Origin: JBDGPU01 sp042219525
GTDB lineage: Archaea; Halobacteriota; Halobacteria; Halobacteriales; Haloferacaceae
Length of the DNA: 34,178 nucleotides
Direction: 5' to 3'
Assembly: GCA_042219525.1 (NCBI GenBank)
Contig: JBDGPU010000063.1
Location: 1 to 34,178 of the forward strand
Shown here: positions 20,925 through 28,883 of the stretch, piece after piece
Layout of the letters: each line of letters starts with the position of its first letter
Numbering within the stretch: position 1 is the stretch's first letter
The notes under the pieces: generated by a model
What the model saw: only the letters and a program-made list of their open reading frames with translations
The model's database searches: none
Told to the model about the DNA's origin: nothing
Made by a program: the position numbers and the translations under genes

Positions 20925-22373
20925 TCAGGGGTCGCTTCGATAAACGGCCTTCTCGTGGGTGTAGAACTCGTAGGCCTCCTGGCCCATCTCCTTTTTCGTC
21001 TCCGAGGAGGAGTTCTTCATCCCGCCGAACGGCATCTGGATGTCCGACCCCGTCGTCGTCCCGTTCACCTTCACGACGCCGGCCTCAATCCGTTCGGTGA
21101 ACTGCCGCGCGCGCGCCATGTCGGCCGTGAAGACGCTCGAGGAGAGCCCGTAGTCGACTTCGTTGGCCGTCGCGACGGCCTCCTCGAAGTCCGAGACCTT
21201 GATGATCGCGAGCACCGGCCCGAAGACCTCCTCCTGGGCGATCCGCATGTCGGACTCGACGTCCGTGAAGACGGTCGGCTCGATGTAGTAGCCAGCCCCC
21301 AACTCGTCGGGGCGACTGCCGCCGGTGAGCAGCGTCGCGCCCTCCGATTTCGCGACCTCGACGTACTCGAAGTTGGTCTCGTCCTCGGACGCGGAGACGG
21401 CGGGCCCCATGTCGGGGTCCTCGAGTCCAGGGCCGATCGACAGCGACTCGGCCCGCTCCACGACCGCCTCGGTGAGCTCGTCCGCGACGTCCTCGTGAAC
21501 GATCAGCCGGCTGGTCGCCGTACACGCCTGGCCGGTGGCGCCGAACGCGCCGGCGACGGCGGCGTCGGCCGCGTCGGCCACGTCGGCGTCCGGGAGCGCA
21601 ACGAGCGGGTTCTTCCCGCCCATCTCGGTCTGGATCGGGATCCCCTGCTCAGCGACGGTGCTCGCGATGTAGCGGCCCGTCCCGGTCGAGCCGGTGAAGG
21701 AGACCCCGTCGACGCGCTCGTTTGTCGTCAGCTCGTCGCCGACGGTCGACCCGGCGCCGACGACGAGGTTGAGCACGCCGTCGGGGACGCCCGCCGCCTC
21801 GAAGAGCTCGACGAGTCGCTTCGCGACCATCGGCGTCTCCGAGGACGGCTTGAGCACGACGGCGTTACCCGTCGCGAGCGCCGTGGCGAGCTTCCAGCTG
21901 GGCGTCGCGATGGGGAAGTTCCACGGCGTTATCAGCGTCGTGACGCCGAGCGGCTCGCGGATAGTGTACGTGAACGTCTCCGGGTCGTCGGACGGGATCG
22001 TCTTCCCCGTGGCACCGCGGGCCTGACTCGCGAAGAACCGGAAGATGTCCGCGGCGCCGGCGACCTCCCCGCGGGCCGAGGAGATCGGTTTCCCCTCCTC
22101 GCGACTCAGGATCTCCGCGAGTTCCGCCTGATTCGCCTCGATGCGATCGGCGACGTCGTAGAGCACGGCGTCCCGCTCGCCGGGCGGGCTGTCGCCCCAC
22201 GTCTCGCTTGCCTCGTCGGCCGCGCGCACGGCTGCCGCGGCCTGGCTCTCGCTGCCCCCGGGGAACGTCGCGATCGGTTCGTCCGGTTCGGCCGGGTTCT
22301 CGACGACGATCTCGTCGTCGCTCTCGCCGCCGATCCACTCTCCATCGATAAACAGGTAGTTCGTATCGGTCAT
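20925..22373 (-). CDS. NAD(P)-dependent aldehyde dehydrogenase
   Basis: 482 residues, full length. Catalytic residues are in place: Cys284 (GQACTATSR), Glu250 (EMGGKNP), Asn152 (TPWNFP) and Lys175 (LKPSSE). The coenzyme loop is FTGSTGTGRYIA. The C-terminus EAYEFYTHEKAVYRSDP and overall length resemble archaeal 2-oxoglutarate-semialdehyde (2,5-dioxopentanoate) dehydrogenases, but succinate-, betaine- or other semialdehydes cannot be excluded from motifs alone. It lies in the catabolic cluster between the M19-like gene (159 bases downstream) and the Ldh2-like gene (283 bases upstream, with a T-run between), so it is likely transcribed on its own. No convincing TATA box is visible at the usual distance. 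Confidence 0.95.
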   Translation of the reverse strand: MTDTNYLFIDGEWIGGESDDEIVVENPAEPDEPIATFPGGSESQAAAAVRAADEASETWGDSPPGERDAVLYDVADRIEANQAELAEILSREEGKPISSARGEVAGAADIFRFFASQARGATGKTIPSDDPETFTYTIREPLGVTTLITPWNFPIATPSWKLATALATGNAVVLKPSSETPMVAKRLVELFEAAGVPDGVLNLVVGAGSTVGDELTTNERVDGVSFTGSTGTGRYIASTVAEQGIPIQTEMGGKNPLVALPDADVADAADAAVAGAFGATGQACTATSRLIVHEDVADELTEAVVERAESLSIGPGLEDPDMGPAVSASEDETNFEYVEVAKSEGATLLTGGSRPDELGAGYYIEPTVFTDVESDMRIAQEEVFGPVLAIIKVSDFEEAVATANEVDYGLSSSVFTADMARARQFTERIEAGVVKVNGTTTGSDIQMPFGGMKNSSSETKKEMGQEAYEFYTHEKAVYRSDP

Positions 22374-22656
22374 GGGTGGCTGTCTCTGGTGTCCTGGGGA
22401 GATTCCGTGCGCCCGCGGCGGACGGCTCGTTCGGCACGGCTACCGCTTCGCGAATGCTCTCGACCCGCTATCGTCCGCGAACCGCCATCACCGTGGCTCC
22501 GTCAACGCTGGCACTCCCCGAACCAGCGGCTGACACTGGCACACAAGTGAGTGTTTGCTCTCAAAATGATAAAGATTTGGTTCTCTGTGATTGGCGACGA
22601 CGGTGGCTCTATGGTTTGGGAGCCTGCCGTGTACCGGCAAAAAAAGGAAATCGCGA
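22374..22656. other. Intergenic region upstream of the aldehyde dehydrogenase
   Basis: 283 bases without a credible gene. It holds the T-run that probably ends the coupled operon from the right. It should also contain the aldehyde dehydrogenase promoter, which I cannot place with confidence. Confidence 0.5.
22636..22648 (-). terminator. T-run terminator after the Ldh2-like gene
   Basis: On the minus strand CCTTTTTTTGCC (seven T's, 22639-22645) begins about 11 bases after the TAG stop at 22657. Confidence 0.5.
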
Positions 22657-23610
22657 CTACTGCAGATCGAAGCCGGCGTCCTCCCGGGACCCCTCGAACG
22701 CCGGCGCCAGCACGCCGCTGCTGTAGTCGAATATCTCCCGCCAGACAGCTTCGTCGATCTCGACGCCCGTCTCGACCATGTCGCCGATCTGCTCGCCGAC
22801 GGCCTCGGGCTCGAATACCGTGGTGAACTCCTCGGCCTCCTCGGTGACGAACTCCTCGACGATACCTTGCACCTCGTTCGGATACCGCGGCTGCAGCGGA
22901 TCGATACAGATCATCAGGTAACCGGAGGCGACGTCAGGGGCGTTGCCATCGGTCGGCTCCGTCGACCGTCGCAGCAGACGGTCCAGGAGCCTGACCTCCG
23001 CGTTCGAGTAGCGGTTCCGTTCCTCCCGGTCGAAGAAGGACTGCAGCAGCGGATAGTTCCGGTACTGGTGGAGGTCCCGCTCGATCGCGTCGCGGATCTT
23101 GACGTACGCGACGGATGGCTTCTCGTGAGTCACCTCCGCGATGGCTGGAGCCGGCTCGTCGGGGGTGCCGACGATGGTGCCCGCGCCGCCGTCGGCGTCG
23201 TTGTACAGCGTCATCGAGACGTAGCCGCGCTTGGCCGCCTGGTACGCGGTGTGGCCGATGGTTGGTAGCGTTCCGTCGTCGCTGTCGATGTCGGCGTAGG
23301 TGATGCCGATTCCGTGTTGCTGGGCCTGCGAGCAGCTGAGGTCGACGGCCGCTCCGCTCGACACCAGACTGGGCTGGGCCCCGCTGTCGATCATCGAGAT
23401 CATCGACGCTTGCTCCGACAGGGTGAGCTCGCTTCGGTCCCAGTCGGCCAGCTCGTCCAGGAGCCCGTGAAGCGTCGTGAGGCCAGTTCCCCGATACGCC
23501 TCGGTCCACCAGATGGCGCTCGCGTTCGTCCGCGCCGTGCCGTCGGGGAGCCCTGCGGCGGCGAAACACCGCCCGGCGAGCTCCGAGACCTCCCGAATGC
23601 TCAGGTTCAT
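22657..23610 (-). CDS. Divergent Ldh2/malate dehydrogenase-like protein
   Basis: 317 residues. The pattern of the Ldh_2 (malate/L-lactate/ureidoglycolate dehydrogenase) family can be followed. The N-terminal helix is ELAGRCFAAAGLPDGTARTNA, and LHGLLDEL occupies the place of the usual D-S-H-G-L. The segment ISMIDSGAQPSLVSSGAAV and AQQHGIGITYADIDSD is followed by YQAAKRGYVSMTLYN, then ASGYLMICIDPLQPRYPNEVQ near the C-terminus. The family's S-N-H-F-G catalytic segment is not conserved and the coenzyme-binding middle looks shortened. It may therefore be a non-catalytic or repurposed member; the uncharacterised family DUF3726 is an alternative that I cannot test. Its ATG overlaps the stop codon of the upstream 573-residue gene (ATGA), so the two are translationally coupled and probably work together. 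Confidence 0.6.
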   Translation of the reverse strand: MNLSIREVSELAGRCFAAAGLPDGTARTNASAIWWTEAYRGTGLTTLHGLLDELADWDRSELTLSEQASMISMIDSGAQPSLVSSGAAVDLSCSQAQQHGIGITYADIDSDDGTLPTIGHTAYQAAKRGYVSMTLYNDADGGAGTIVGTPDEPAPAIAEVTHEKPSVAYVKIRDAIERDLHQYRNYPLLQSFFDREERNRYSNAEVRLLDRLLRRSTEPTDGNAPDVASGYLMICIDPLQPRYPNEVQGIVEEFVTEEAEEFTTVFEPEAVGEQIGDMVETGVEIDEAVWREIFDYSSGVLAPAFEGSREDAGFDLQ

Positions 23611-25328
23611 GCCTCTTCCCTCCAGTGGTCAGCCCGCTCCGGTCTCGTTGGATACGCCCAGTACGACTCCGCACCCTCCCGGAGCTCCTCGCGGATCGGC
23701 GCGCCTTGGAAGAAGGTGCCGCGGACCCAGCCGATCGACTTCGGGTGCGCCTTCTGGATGCCCCAGATCGCCTTCAGGCAGGAGATGTACGTCAGTGGGA
23801 CGAACTCCTCGTCAAGGGGGTTCGCCCGGATCTCCGAGTACGGCAGGTTGTGGACGGTCTGGACCCGCTCGACGATTTCCCGGTGTTCCGGGTGGTCGAA
23901 GAGGAACTCGGCGACCGAATCGGCACCGGGCGTCGCCTGGAGCGCCTCGTGGAGCTCCTGAACCTGCCGCACGACGTCCGCTGACAGCTCGTACTCCTCG
24001 TACTCGTGCTCCTCGCGGACGCCGATGCGCGGCTCCTCGCTCTCGATCGACCGGTACCAGAGGTAGTGTTGTGCGCCGGGTCGCGAGAGGTCGAAATCGA
24101 GCGCCCACTGGTAGCTCGAGGTGACGAGCGAGGTCAGTTCAGCCACGGACATCTCGGGCTTCACGTCGCTCGTTTCCGCCGTCGTTAGCGAGTCCTCGAG
24201 TCCCCGAGTGACCTCGTGGTGGACGTCGATCAGCAGCGCGTGCAGCACCTCCTGGATCTCCGGTTCCAGCGTCGCGTCGGCCCACTCCGAGAGCCGCGTC
24301 CAGAGGCCGTCGTTGCCGCCCTCGCTCTGGAGCGCGTCGACCTGCTCGATGGTCTCGGTGAGCCCTTCCGCGATGCGATCCTTTCCGAGGAAGAACCGCT
24401 CGGTGTCGCTCTCGTCCTCGTCGAACCACGCCGCGGCGTTGGCGACGAGTTCCCGGAACCGCTCCACGTCGGCGTCCGTTGGATCCGTGTTCTTCGCCCG
24501 CGCCAGTGCGACCTCCCGGGCCCGGATCCACGAGTTGACAAACTGGGGATGGTTGATCAGATAGAGGATGATACCGACGCCGGAGGAGTTGCCCGTGCCG
24601 AGATAGCGCTTGATATCGTTCGATAGCGTCACTGCGTCGGGGTTTCGTGCTTCCGCCATCGCGTCGGCGAGGTCGTAGCCGAAAACGCGGAGCATGTAGA
24701 CGGCCAGCATCTGGGCCATGAACGGTCGCTTGAGCGGATGGTCGTCGTCCAGCGCCGCGAACACCTTGGTTCCGTTGAGCCCGTTGCCGTAGTAGCCCGA
24801 CGAGCGAGTCAGGTAGCCCCCCTGCGAGAGGTACTCGATGTCGGGCTGGTGCCCCTCGGTCAGCGAGTCGACGATGTGGTCGAAGAAGCGAGAGCTTCGG
24901 TTCGCTCGCGACCAGATCAGCACGTCGGGCGTGGCCCGTCCCTCCCGGACCTTCGGAAGTTCCTCGAACTGGGACTCGATGAACTCCTCGCTCGCCGTTC
25001 CCTCGCTGAGAAAGGTCTCCATGTCCCACGTGTCCGCGATGATTCGGTCTGTGTCCGCCGCGTCGTTGGATTTCCGGGACTGGACCGCGAACGTGAAGCG
25101 GTGGGTGGGCGTCTCGATGCTGTAGACGGCTCGCCCGTTGCCGTCGCCGTCGACGTCCATCTCAAGGAGGTCGATCTCCCATCGTTCACGAACCATCTTC
25201 CGTATCAGGAGGCGGGCGAAGCTCAGGCGCGTCTGCTTTAGCGCGCCCAACCGCTCGGGCTGCATCAGCTCCGACGGGTCACGTAACGAATTCGCCTCGA
25301 GTCGATACTGGCGCTCATCTGGAGGCAT
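23607..25328 (-). CDS. Unrecognised 573-residue protein coupled to the Ldh2-like gene
   Basis: 573 residues, soluble, no signal peptide or membrane helix. I do not recognise the family. Notable stretches are MQPERLGALKQTRLSFARLL (22-41) and the glycine-rich SQGGYLTRSSGYYGNGLNG (168-186). Others are LGTGNSSGVGIILYLINHP (243-261) and, near the end, VPLTYISCLKAIWGIQKAHP with SIGWVRGTFFQGAPIREELREG. The G-T-G-N-S-S-G segment suggests a nucleotide, flavin or CoA phosphate-binding loop, but this is a guess. The ATG at 25328 is supported by TTTTAAGT on the minus strand centred 28 bases upstream; the Arg-rich extension to 25496 is not coding. The stop overlaps the next start by ATGA, so it is the first gene of a two-gene operon inside the catabolic cluster. 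Confidence 0.8.
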   Translation of the reverse strand: MPPDERQYRLEANSLRDPSELMQPERLGALKQTRLSFARLLIRKMVRERWEIDLLEMDVDGDGNGRAVYSIETPTHRFTFAVQSRKSNDAADTDRIIADTWDMETFLSEGTASEEFIESQFEELPKVREGRATPDVLIWSRANRSSRFFDHIVDSLTEGHQPDIEYLSQGGYLTRSSGYYGNGLNGTKVFAALDDDHPLKRPFMAQMLAVYMLRVFGYDLADAMAEARNPDAVTLSNDIKRYLGTGNSSGVGIILYLINHPQFVNSWIRAREVALARAKNTDPTDADVERFRELVANAAAWFDEDESDTERFFLGKDRIAEGLTETIEQVDALQSEGGNDGLWTRLSEWADATLEPEIQEVLHALLIDVHHEVTRGLEDSLTTAETSDVKPEMSVAELTSLVTSSYQWALDFDLSRPGAQHYLWYRSIESEEPRIGVREEHEYEEYELSADVVRQVQELHEALQATPGADSVAEFLFDHPEHREIVERVQTVHNLPYSEIRANPLDEEFVPLTYISCLKAIWGIQKAHPKSIGWVRGTFFQGAPIREELREGAESYWAYPTRPERADHWREEA

Positions 25329-25352
25329 ACACCGGAAAGTGGCTGCTTCCAC

Positions 25353-25360
25353 ACTTAAAA
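25353..25360 (-). promoter_or_regulatory. TATA-like box of the two-gene operon
   Basis: TTTTAAGT on the minus strand, centred 28 bases upstream of the ATG at 25328. Confidence 0.55.
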
Positions 25361-25440
25361 TTGTGGGAGGTTGCCGTCGACGTTCCCGGCGAACCGCCCG
25401 TCTTCGTCGAACGCGACGCCCAGCCACGGTGGCGTGCCGA

Positions 25441-25833
25441 TTATCCGGTGATGATGACCGGCAGGTCGGACGTGAAAATGACGTCCTGGGTGACACTCCC
25501 GACGAGGACCTTCTCCACGCCCGAGCGTTTCCGGCCGCTCATGACGATCTCCTTCGCGTCGGCCGCCTCGGCGTGCTCTTCGATCTTCCTCGTGATCGTC
25601 CCGACGTCGGCGACCCGGTCGACCGTGATCCCGGCCTCGCTCAGTCGGTCCGCGGCCTCGACGGCGGCGTCGACCTCCTCGAAGGACCGCTTGCCACTGG
25701 TCGATTCCTCGCGAGGAGTCACGTGCAGCACGGTCGCGCTGATCTCCTCGGTACCGGGTCGTGACGTCACGTAGTCAACCTGGCCGCGGGCACGCTCCGC
25801 GTTCTGGTCGACGGGGATGAGTACTTCGTACAT
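25441..25833 (-). CDS. Universal stress protein (UspA family)
   Basis: 130 residues. The N-terminus MYEVLIPVDQNAERARGQVDYV is the usual beta1-alpha1 with the nucleotide-contacting Asp. The C-terminal segment SGRKRSGVEKVLVGSVTQDVIFTSDLPVII carries the G-x2-G-x9-G-(S/T)-type ATP-binding motif, slightly altered (GRKRSG). The family is a small cytoplasmic nucleotide-binding dimer. In haloarchaea UspA genes often neighbour transporters, and here the BCCT gene is 60 bases upstream on the same strand, so a role in controlling that transporter is plausible but inferred. TTTATAAAA on the minus strand, centred about 29 bases upstream, gives it its own promoter. Confidence 0.93.
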   Translation of the reverse strand: MYEVLIPVDQNAERARGQVDYVTSRPGTEEISATVLHVTPREESTSGKRSFEEVDAAVEAADRLSEAGITVDRVADVGTITRKIEEHAEAADAKEIVMSGRKRSGVEKVLVGSVTQDVIFTSDLPVIITG

Positions 25834-25857
25834 CGCGAATAAAATACTGTAGAGCTG

Positions 25858-25867
25858 TTTTATAAAG
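25858..25867 (-). promoter_or_regulatory. TATA-like box of the UspA gene
   Basis: CTTTATAAAA on the minus strand, centred about 29 bases upstream of the ATG at 25833, lies in the short gap after the BCCT stop codon. Confidence 0.6.
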
Positions 25868-25893
25868 CTATTCCCGGAAACGACGGGGACGCG

Positions 25894-27543
25894 TCAGTCC
25901 TCATCCAGCGTCGCCGCCGAGGGATCGGGCTCGGGCTCCGGGTCGACGGCGGCCAACTGATCGGTCTCGTCGTCCCGCCCGAACAGTGAGAGGCCGGAGG
26001 CGAAGATCATCGGCGTGTGGTCTCTCCCGAGCCGGGCCAGGAACAGCACGAACGAGAGGAGACAGACGATGGCGAAGGGAGCGCCGGTGATGATGACGGA
26101 CGACCGGAGCGCGCTCGCGCCGCCGAGCACGACGAGGATCGACGCGATTACTCCCTGGAGGACGCCCCAGAACGCACGGTTGAGGCTGGAGGGGTTCTCC
26201 TTCCCGCCGGTGGTCAGGAACGCCACTGCCAGCGTCGACGAGTCCGCCGACGTGGCGAAGAAGGTGATGACCAGAACCAGGAACAGCACGCCCCAGAGGT
26301 CTCCGAGCGGGAACGACTGGAACAGCACGTACCCCGCGACGCCGTTTCCGAACTCGCCGATCGGCCCCAGCAGGTCGACGGCGCCGGAGTGCTGAAGCCA
26401 CATGGACGTCCCGCCGATGACCGTGAACCAGACGAACGACACGCCGGTCATCGTGATGAGGGCAGTGAACAGCACCTCGCGGATCGTCCGTCCCTTGGAG
26501 ATGCGGGCGAGGAACAGCCCCACGAACGGGGCCCAGGCGATCCACCAGGACCAGTAGAACACGGTCCAGAAGGAGGTCCAGGTCGCGCCACCCTCGACCC
26601 CGGTCCCGGTGAACAGGCTCATCTGGGCGATATAGGCGACGTACGTGCCCGCGGCCATCACGCCCAGGTTCAGCACCTTGAGCGTGGGCCCGAACACAAG
26701 CGCAACGGTGAACAGCAGCACCATGAGGTAGATGTTGAAATCGGAGAGCCGCCGGATCCCCCTGTCGATACCGGCGACCAGCGAGATCGTGAAGATCGTC
26801 GTGATCCCGACGATGGCGACGATCGTCTCGAGGTCGCCGAACTGGATACCGGTCCTGTACGTGATTCCGCTCAACAGCTGCTGGGCGATGAATCCCAGGC
26901 CGGTCGCGATCCCGCCCAGGGTCGCTACCACGGCGAGCGTGTCGACGGACCGGCCAACGATCCCGTTGAGGTTGTCGCGGCCGAGTAGTGGCACGAGTGC
27001 CGTCGAGGTCCGCATCGGCATTCCGTGGTTGTACGCGTAGTAGGCGATCGGGATCCCGATCGCGAGGTAGCCACCCCAGGCGTGTACGCCGTAGTGGAAC
27101 ACCGCGTAGGCCAGCGCGAACACCATCGCGCCCTCAGTCTCCGCGGTGGCGCTTTCGAACAGCGGCGGGACGGTGCTGTAGTGTAGCAGCGCCTCGACCG
27201 GCCCGAAGAAGACGATCCCCGCGGAAAGGCCGGCGGAGAAGAACATCGCCACGTACGAGAAGTAGCTATGCTCCGGGTCTCCACTCCCCAGCTTGATCCG
27301 ACCGTAACTGCTCAGCATGAGGAAGATGGCGATGACGAGCAACAGCGTCATCGACCCGAGGTACAGCCACGCCAGCCCCTGACCGAACACCCCGAACGCC
27401 GTGTTCAGTTGATTCGAGACCCATTCCGTCCGAAATCCGGCTAATCCGACGAAGACGAACGTGATCAGCGCTCCGAACGCGAACGGGATTGGGTCTATCT
27501 CGTCGATAAACTCCCCGAGTATACCGCTCATTGACTGTGACAT
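25894..27543 (-). CDS. BCCT-family transporter (betaine/carnitine/choline type)
   Basis: 549 residues with about 12 hydrophobic segments and an acidic C-terminal tail (DPEPEPDPSAATLDED). The family signature YWSWWIAWAPFVGLFLARISKGRTIREV contains the tryptophans that line the substrate cation site in BetP/CaiT. The first core helix reads FFSAGLSAGIVFFGPVEALLHY. It lacks the G-M-G-I-G form seen in sodium-coupled glycine-betaine carriers, so ion coupling may differ. The substrate is probably a quaternary ammonium compound or similar zwitterion; which one cannot be told. Within the catabolic cluster it is the obvious uptake step. A TATA-like TTAAATAG (minus strand) lies at 27573-27580, implying a leader of a few bases to the ATG at 27543. 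A second in-frame ATG lies four codons in. Confidence 0.95.
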   Translation of the reverse strand: MSQSMSGILGEFIDEIDPIPFAFGALITFVFVGLAGFRTEWVSNQLNTAFGVFGQGLAWLYLGSMTLLLVIAIFLMLSSYGRIKLGSGDPEHSYFSYVAMFFSAGLSAGIVFFGPVEALLHYSTVPPLFESATAETEGAMVFALAYAVFHYGVHAWGGYLAIGIPIAYYAYNHGMPMRTSTALVPLLGRDNLNGIVGRSVDTLAVVATLGGIATGLGFIAQQLLSGITYRTGIQFGDLETIVAIVGITTIFTISLVAGIDRGIRRLSDFNIYLMVLLFTVALVFGPTLKVLNLGVMAAGTYVAYIAQMSLFTGTGVEGGATWTSFWTVFYWSWWIAWAPFVGLFLARISKGRTIREVLFTALITMTGVSFVWFTVIGGTSMWLQHSGAVDLLGPIGEFGNGVAGYVLFQSFPLGDLWGVLFLVLVITFFATSADSSTLAVAFLTTGGKENPSSLNRAFWGVLQGVIASILVVLGGASALRSSVIITGAPFAIVCLLSFVLFLARLGRDHTPMIFASGLSLFGRDDETDQLAAVDPEPEPDPSAATLDED

Positions 27544-27572
27544 TCTACCACATGAAGCAGGTTCAACTGCGA

Positions 27573-27590
27573 CTATTTAATCATTATGAT
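27573..27590 (-). promoter_or_regulatory. TATA-like box and adjoining palindrome of the BCCT gene
   Basis: The minus strand has TTAAATAG at 27573-27580. It is abutted upstream by the dyad ATCAT-A-ATGAT (27580-27590), in the position of a transcription-factor-B element or an operator. Confidence 0.4.
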
Positions 27591-27730
27591 CAATTAGTAA
27601 CGATGACGAGGGGAAGCGGTGAAAGCCGCTCGATGGACCTTCCGCCAATTCGAGAGCTAGTCCCCCATCACGGACGCACCGATAGCTGGCAGCTGTCCGG
27701 GGACGGCGAACCGACCTGGTCCAGAGCTGT

Positions 27731-28714
27731 TCACGTGAAGTCGAACGTCGGAATCCCGGCAGCGGCTCCCTCGGCGGCGTAAACGCACTCCGCGAGCGCG
27801 ACGTCCAGCGACCCCAGCCCAATCGGCACGAAAACCGTTCTGTCGTCCGGAGACCACGTCTCGTCGGTGTCTCCGTCGAGGACGTCGCCGATCGTCCGAT
27901 CCAGATCGGCCCTGGTCAGCTGCCCTCGGTCCGCGAGGTCGGCCAGCGCCCCGCGCTGGAGACACTGGTCGACGTCGTCGACGACGATCCGGTCCGCGCC
28001 GTGGATGGTCGCGTCGGGGAGTTCGCGATACGACCCAAGCGCAACGACGAGCCCCGAGTCGTCCAGCCAGTCGTCCTCCAGTACGGGCGTCTTCGAGTCC
28101 GTCACCGTGATCAGAGCGTCACTCGCGACGGCTTCCCGGGCGGTCTCCGTCACGACCAGGTCGGCTTCGAGTTCCGGGGCCAGATCCGCGGCGAGCGAGT
28201 CCGCTTGGTCGGCGTCGACGTCGTAGAGCCTAAACGCGTCGACGTCGACCAGCTCGTCGACGACCTGCAGCTGGTGGCACGCCATGAACCCCGCACCGAG
28301 GACGCCGACCGAGTCCGGCGGGGTGTTAGTGAGGTGTTTCAGCCCGACGACGGACTGGAGCGCGGTGCGGACGCCCGTCAGGTACATGCCCTCCATGACG
28401 GTTTTGAACTCGCCGCTGTCGACGTCGAACAGCAGGATCAGGGAACTGATCGGGTCCGACGTGTCGGCGTCCCACGCCGCGACCGCCCACTTCGTGCCGG
28501 CGACGTTCAGCCAGTCGACGTACGCCGGCATGTCGATCGCGAAGGCGTTCTTGTTCGGCCACGTCCCGTCGTCGCCCATCTGCATCGATAGCTTCGGCGG
28601 GTTGAGCACCCTCCCGCGGGCTGTCTCGACGTACGTCCGCTCGACGACGTCGAGCGCGTCCGCCACGTCCAGTCGTGCCGCGACGTCGGTCGCGGAGTAA
28701 AGCCTGCTAACCAT
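27731..28714 (-). CDS. Ornithine cyclodeaminase/mu-crystallin family dehydrogenase
   Basis: 327 residues. Conserved features are PPKLSM (Lys41), GTKWAVAA (Lys75), YLTGVRTALQSVVGLKHL (Arg116), the NAD(P)-binding SVGVLGAGFMACHQLQ (135-150) and a late ADRIVVDD. The family includes ornithine cyclodeaminase, alanine dehydrogenase, delta1-pyrroline-2-carboxylate reductase and the EutC protein of ectoine breakdown. The segment VALGSYRELPDATI replaces the usual G-A-D-x-P-G-x-x-E-L containing the catalytic Asp of true ornithine cyclodeaminase, so that reaction is unlikely. An imine-reductase or amino-acid dehydrogenase role fits better. The ATG at 28714 is preferred; upstream codons to 28990 are Arg/Ser-rich and non-coding. 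It is 169 bases downstream of an IclR regulator on the same strand. Confidence 0.9.
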   Translation of the reverse strand: MVSRLYSATDVAARLDVADALDVVERTYVETARGRVLNPPKLSMQMGDDGTWPNKNAFAIDMPAYVDWLNVAGTKWAVAAWDADTSDPISSLILLFDVDSGEFKTVMEGMYLTGVRTALQSVVGLKHLTNTPPDSVGVLGAGFMACHQLQVVDELVDVDAFRLYDVDADQADSLAADLAPELEADLVVTETAREAVASDALITVTDSKTPVLEDDWLDDSGLVVALGSYRELPDATIHGADRIVVDDVDQCLQRGALADLADRGQLTRADLDRTIGDVLDGDTDETWSPDDRTVFVPIGLGSLDVALAECVYAAEGAAAGIPTFDFT

Positions 28715-28883
28715 TATCTCTGCGCAGTGCCGCTTTAGCGGTCGCCGTATTAGAGGTTTCGGACGTGGGGACCCGTGCTCGCCGAATCTGGCACATCCAC
28801 AAATTATGCAAATACCGGATCCACCGTGATCGAGCTGGCGACGAGAGACGATTGGCGGTGTCGAGAAGAGAGCGCGGGGCCGA

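Noticed and set aside
20955..22550. 531-codon open frame opposite the aldehyde dehydrogenase
   Set aside because: Shadow of the aldehyde dehydrogenase; composition is Arg/Val/Asp repeats with no recognisable motif.
27731..28714. Naming the gene ornithine cyclodeaminase
   Set aside because: The catalytic Asp segment is not conserved, so only the family name is justified.
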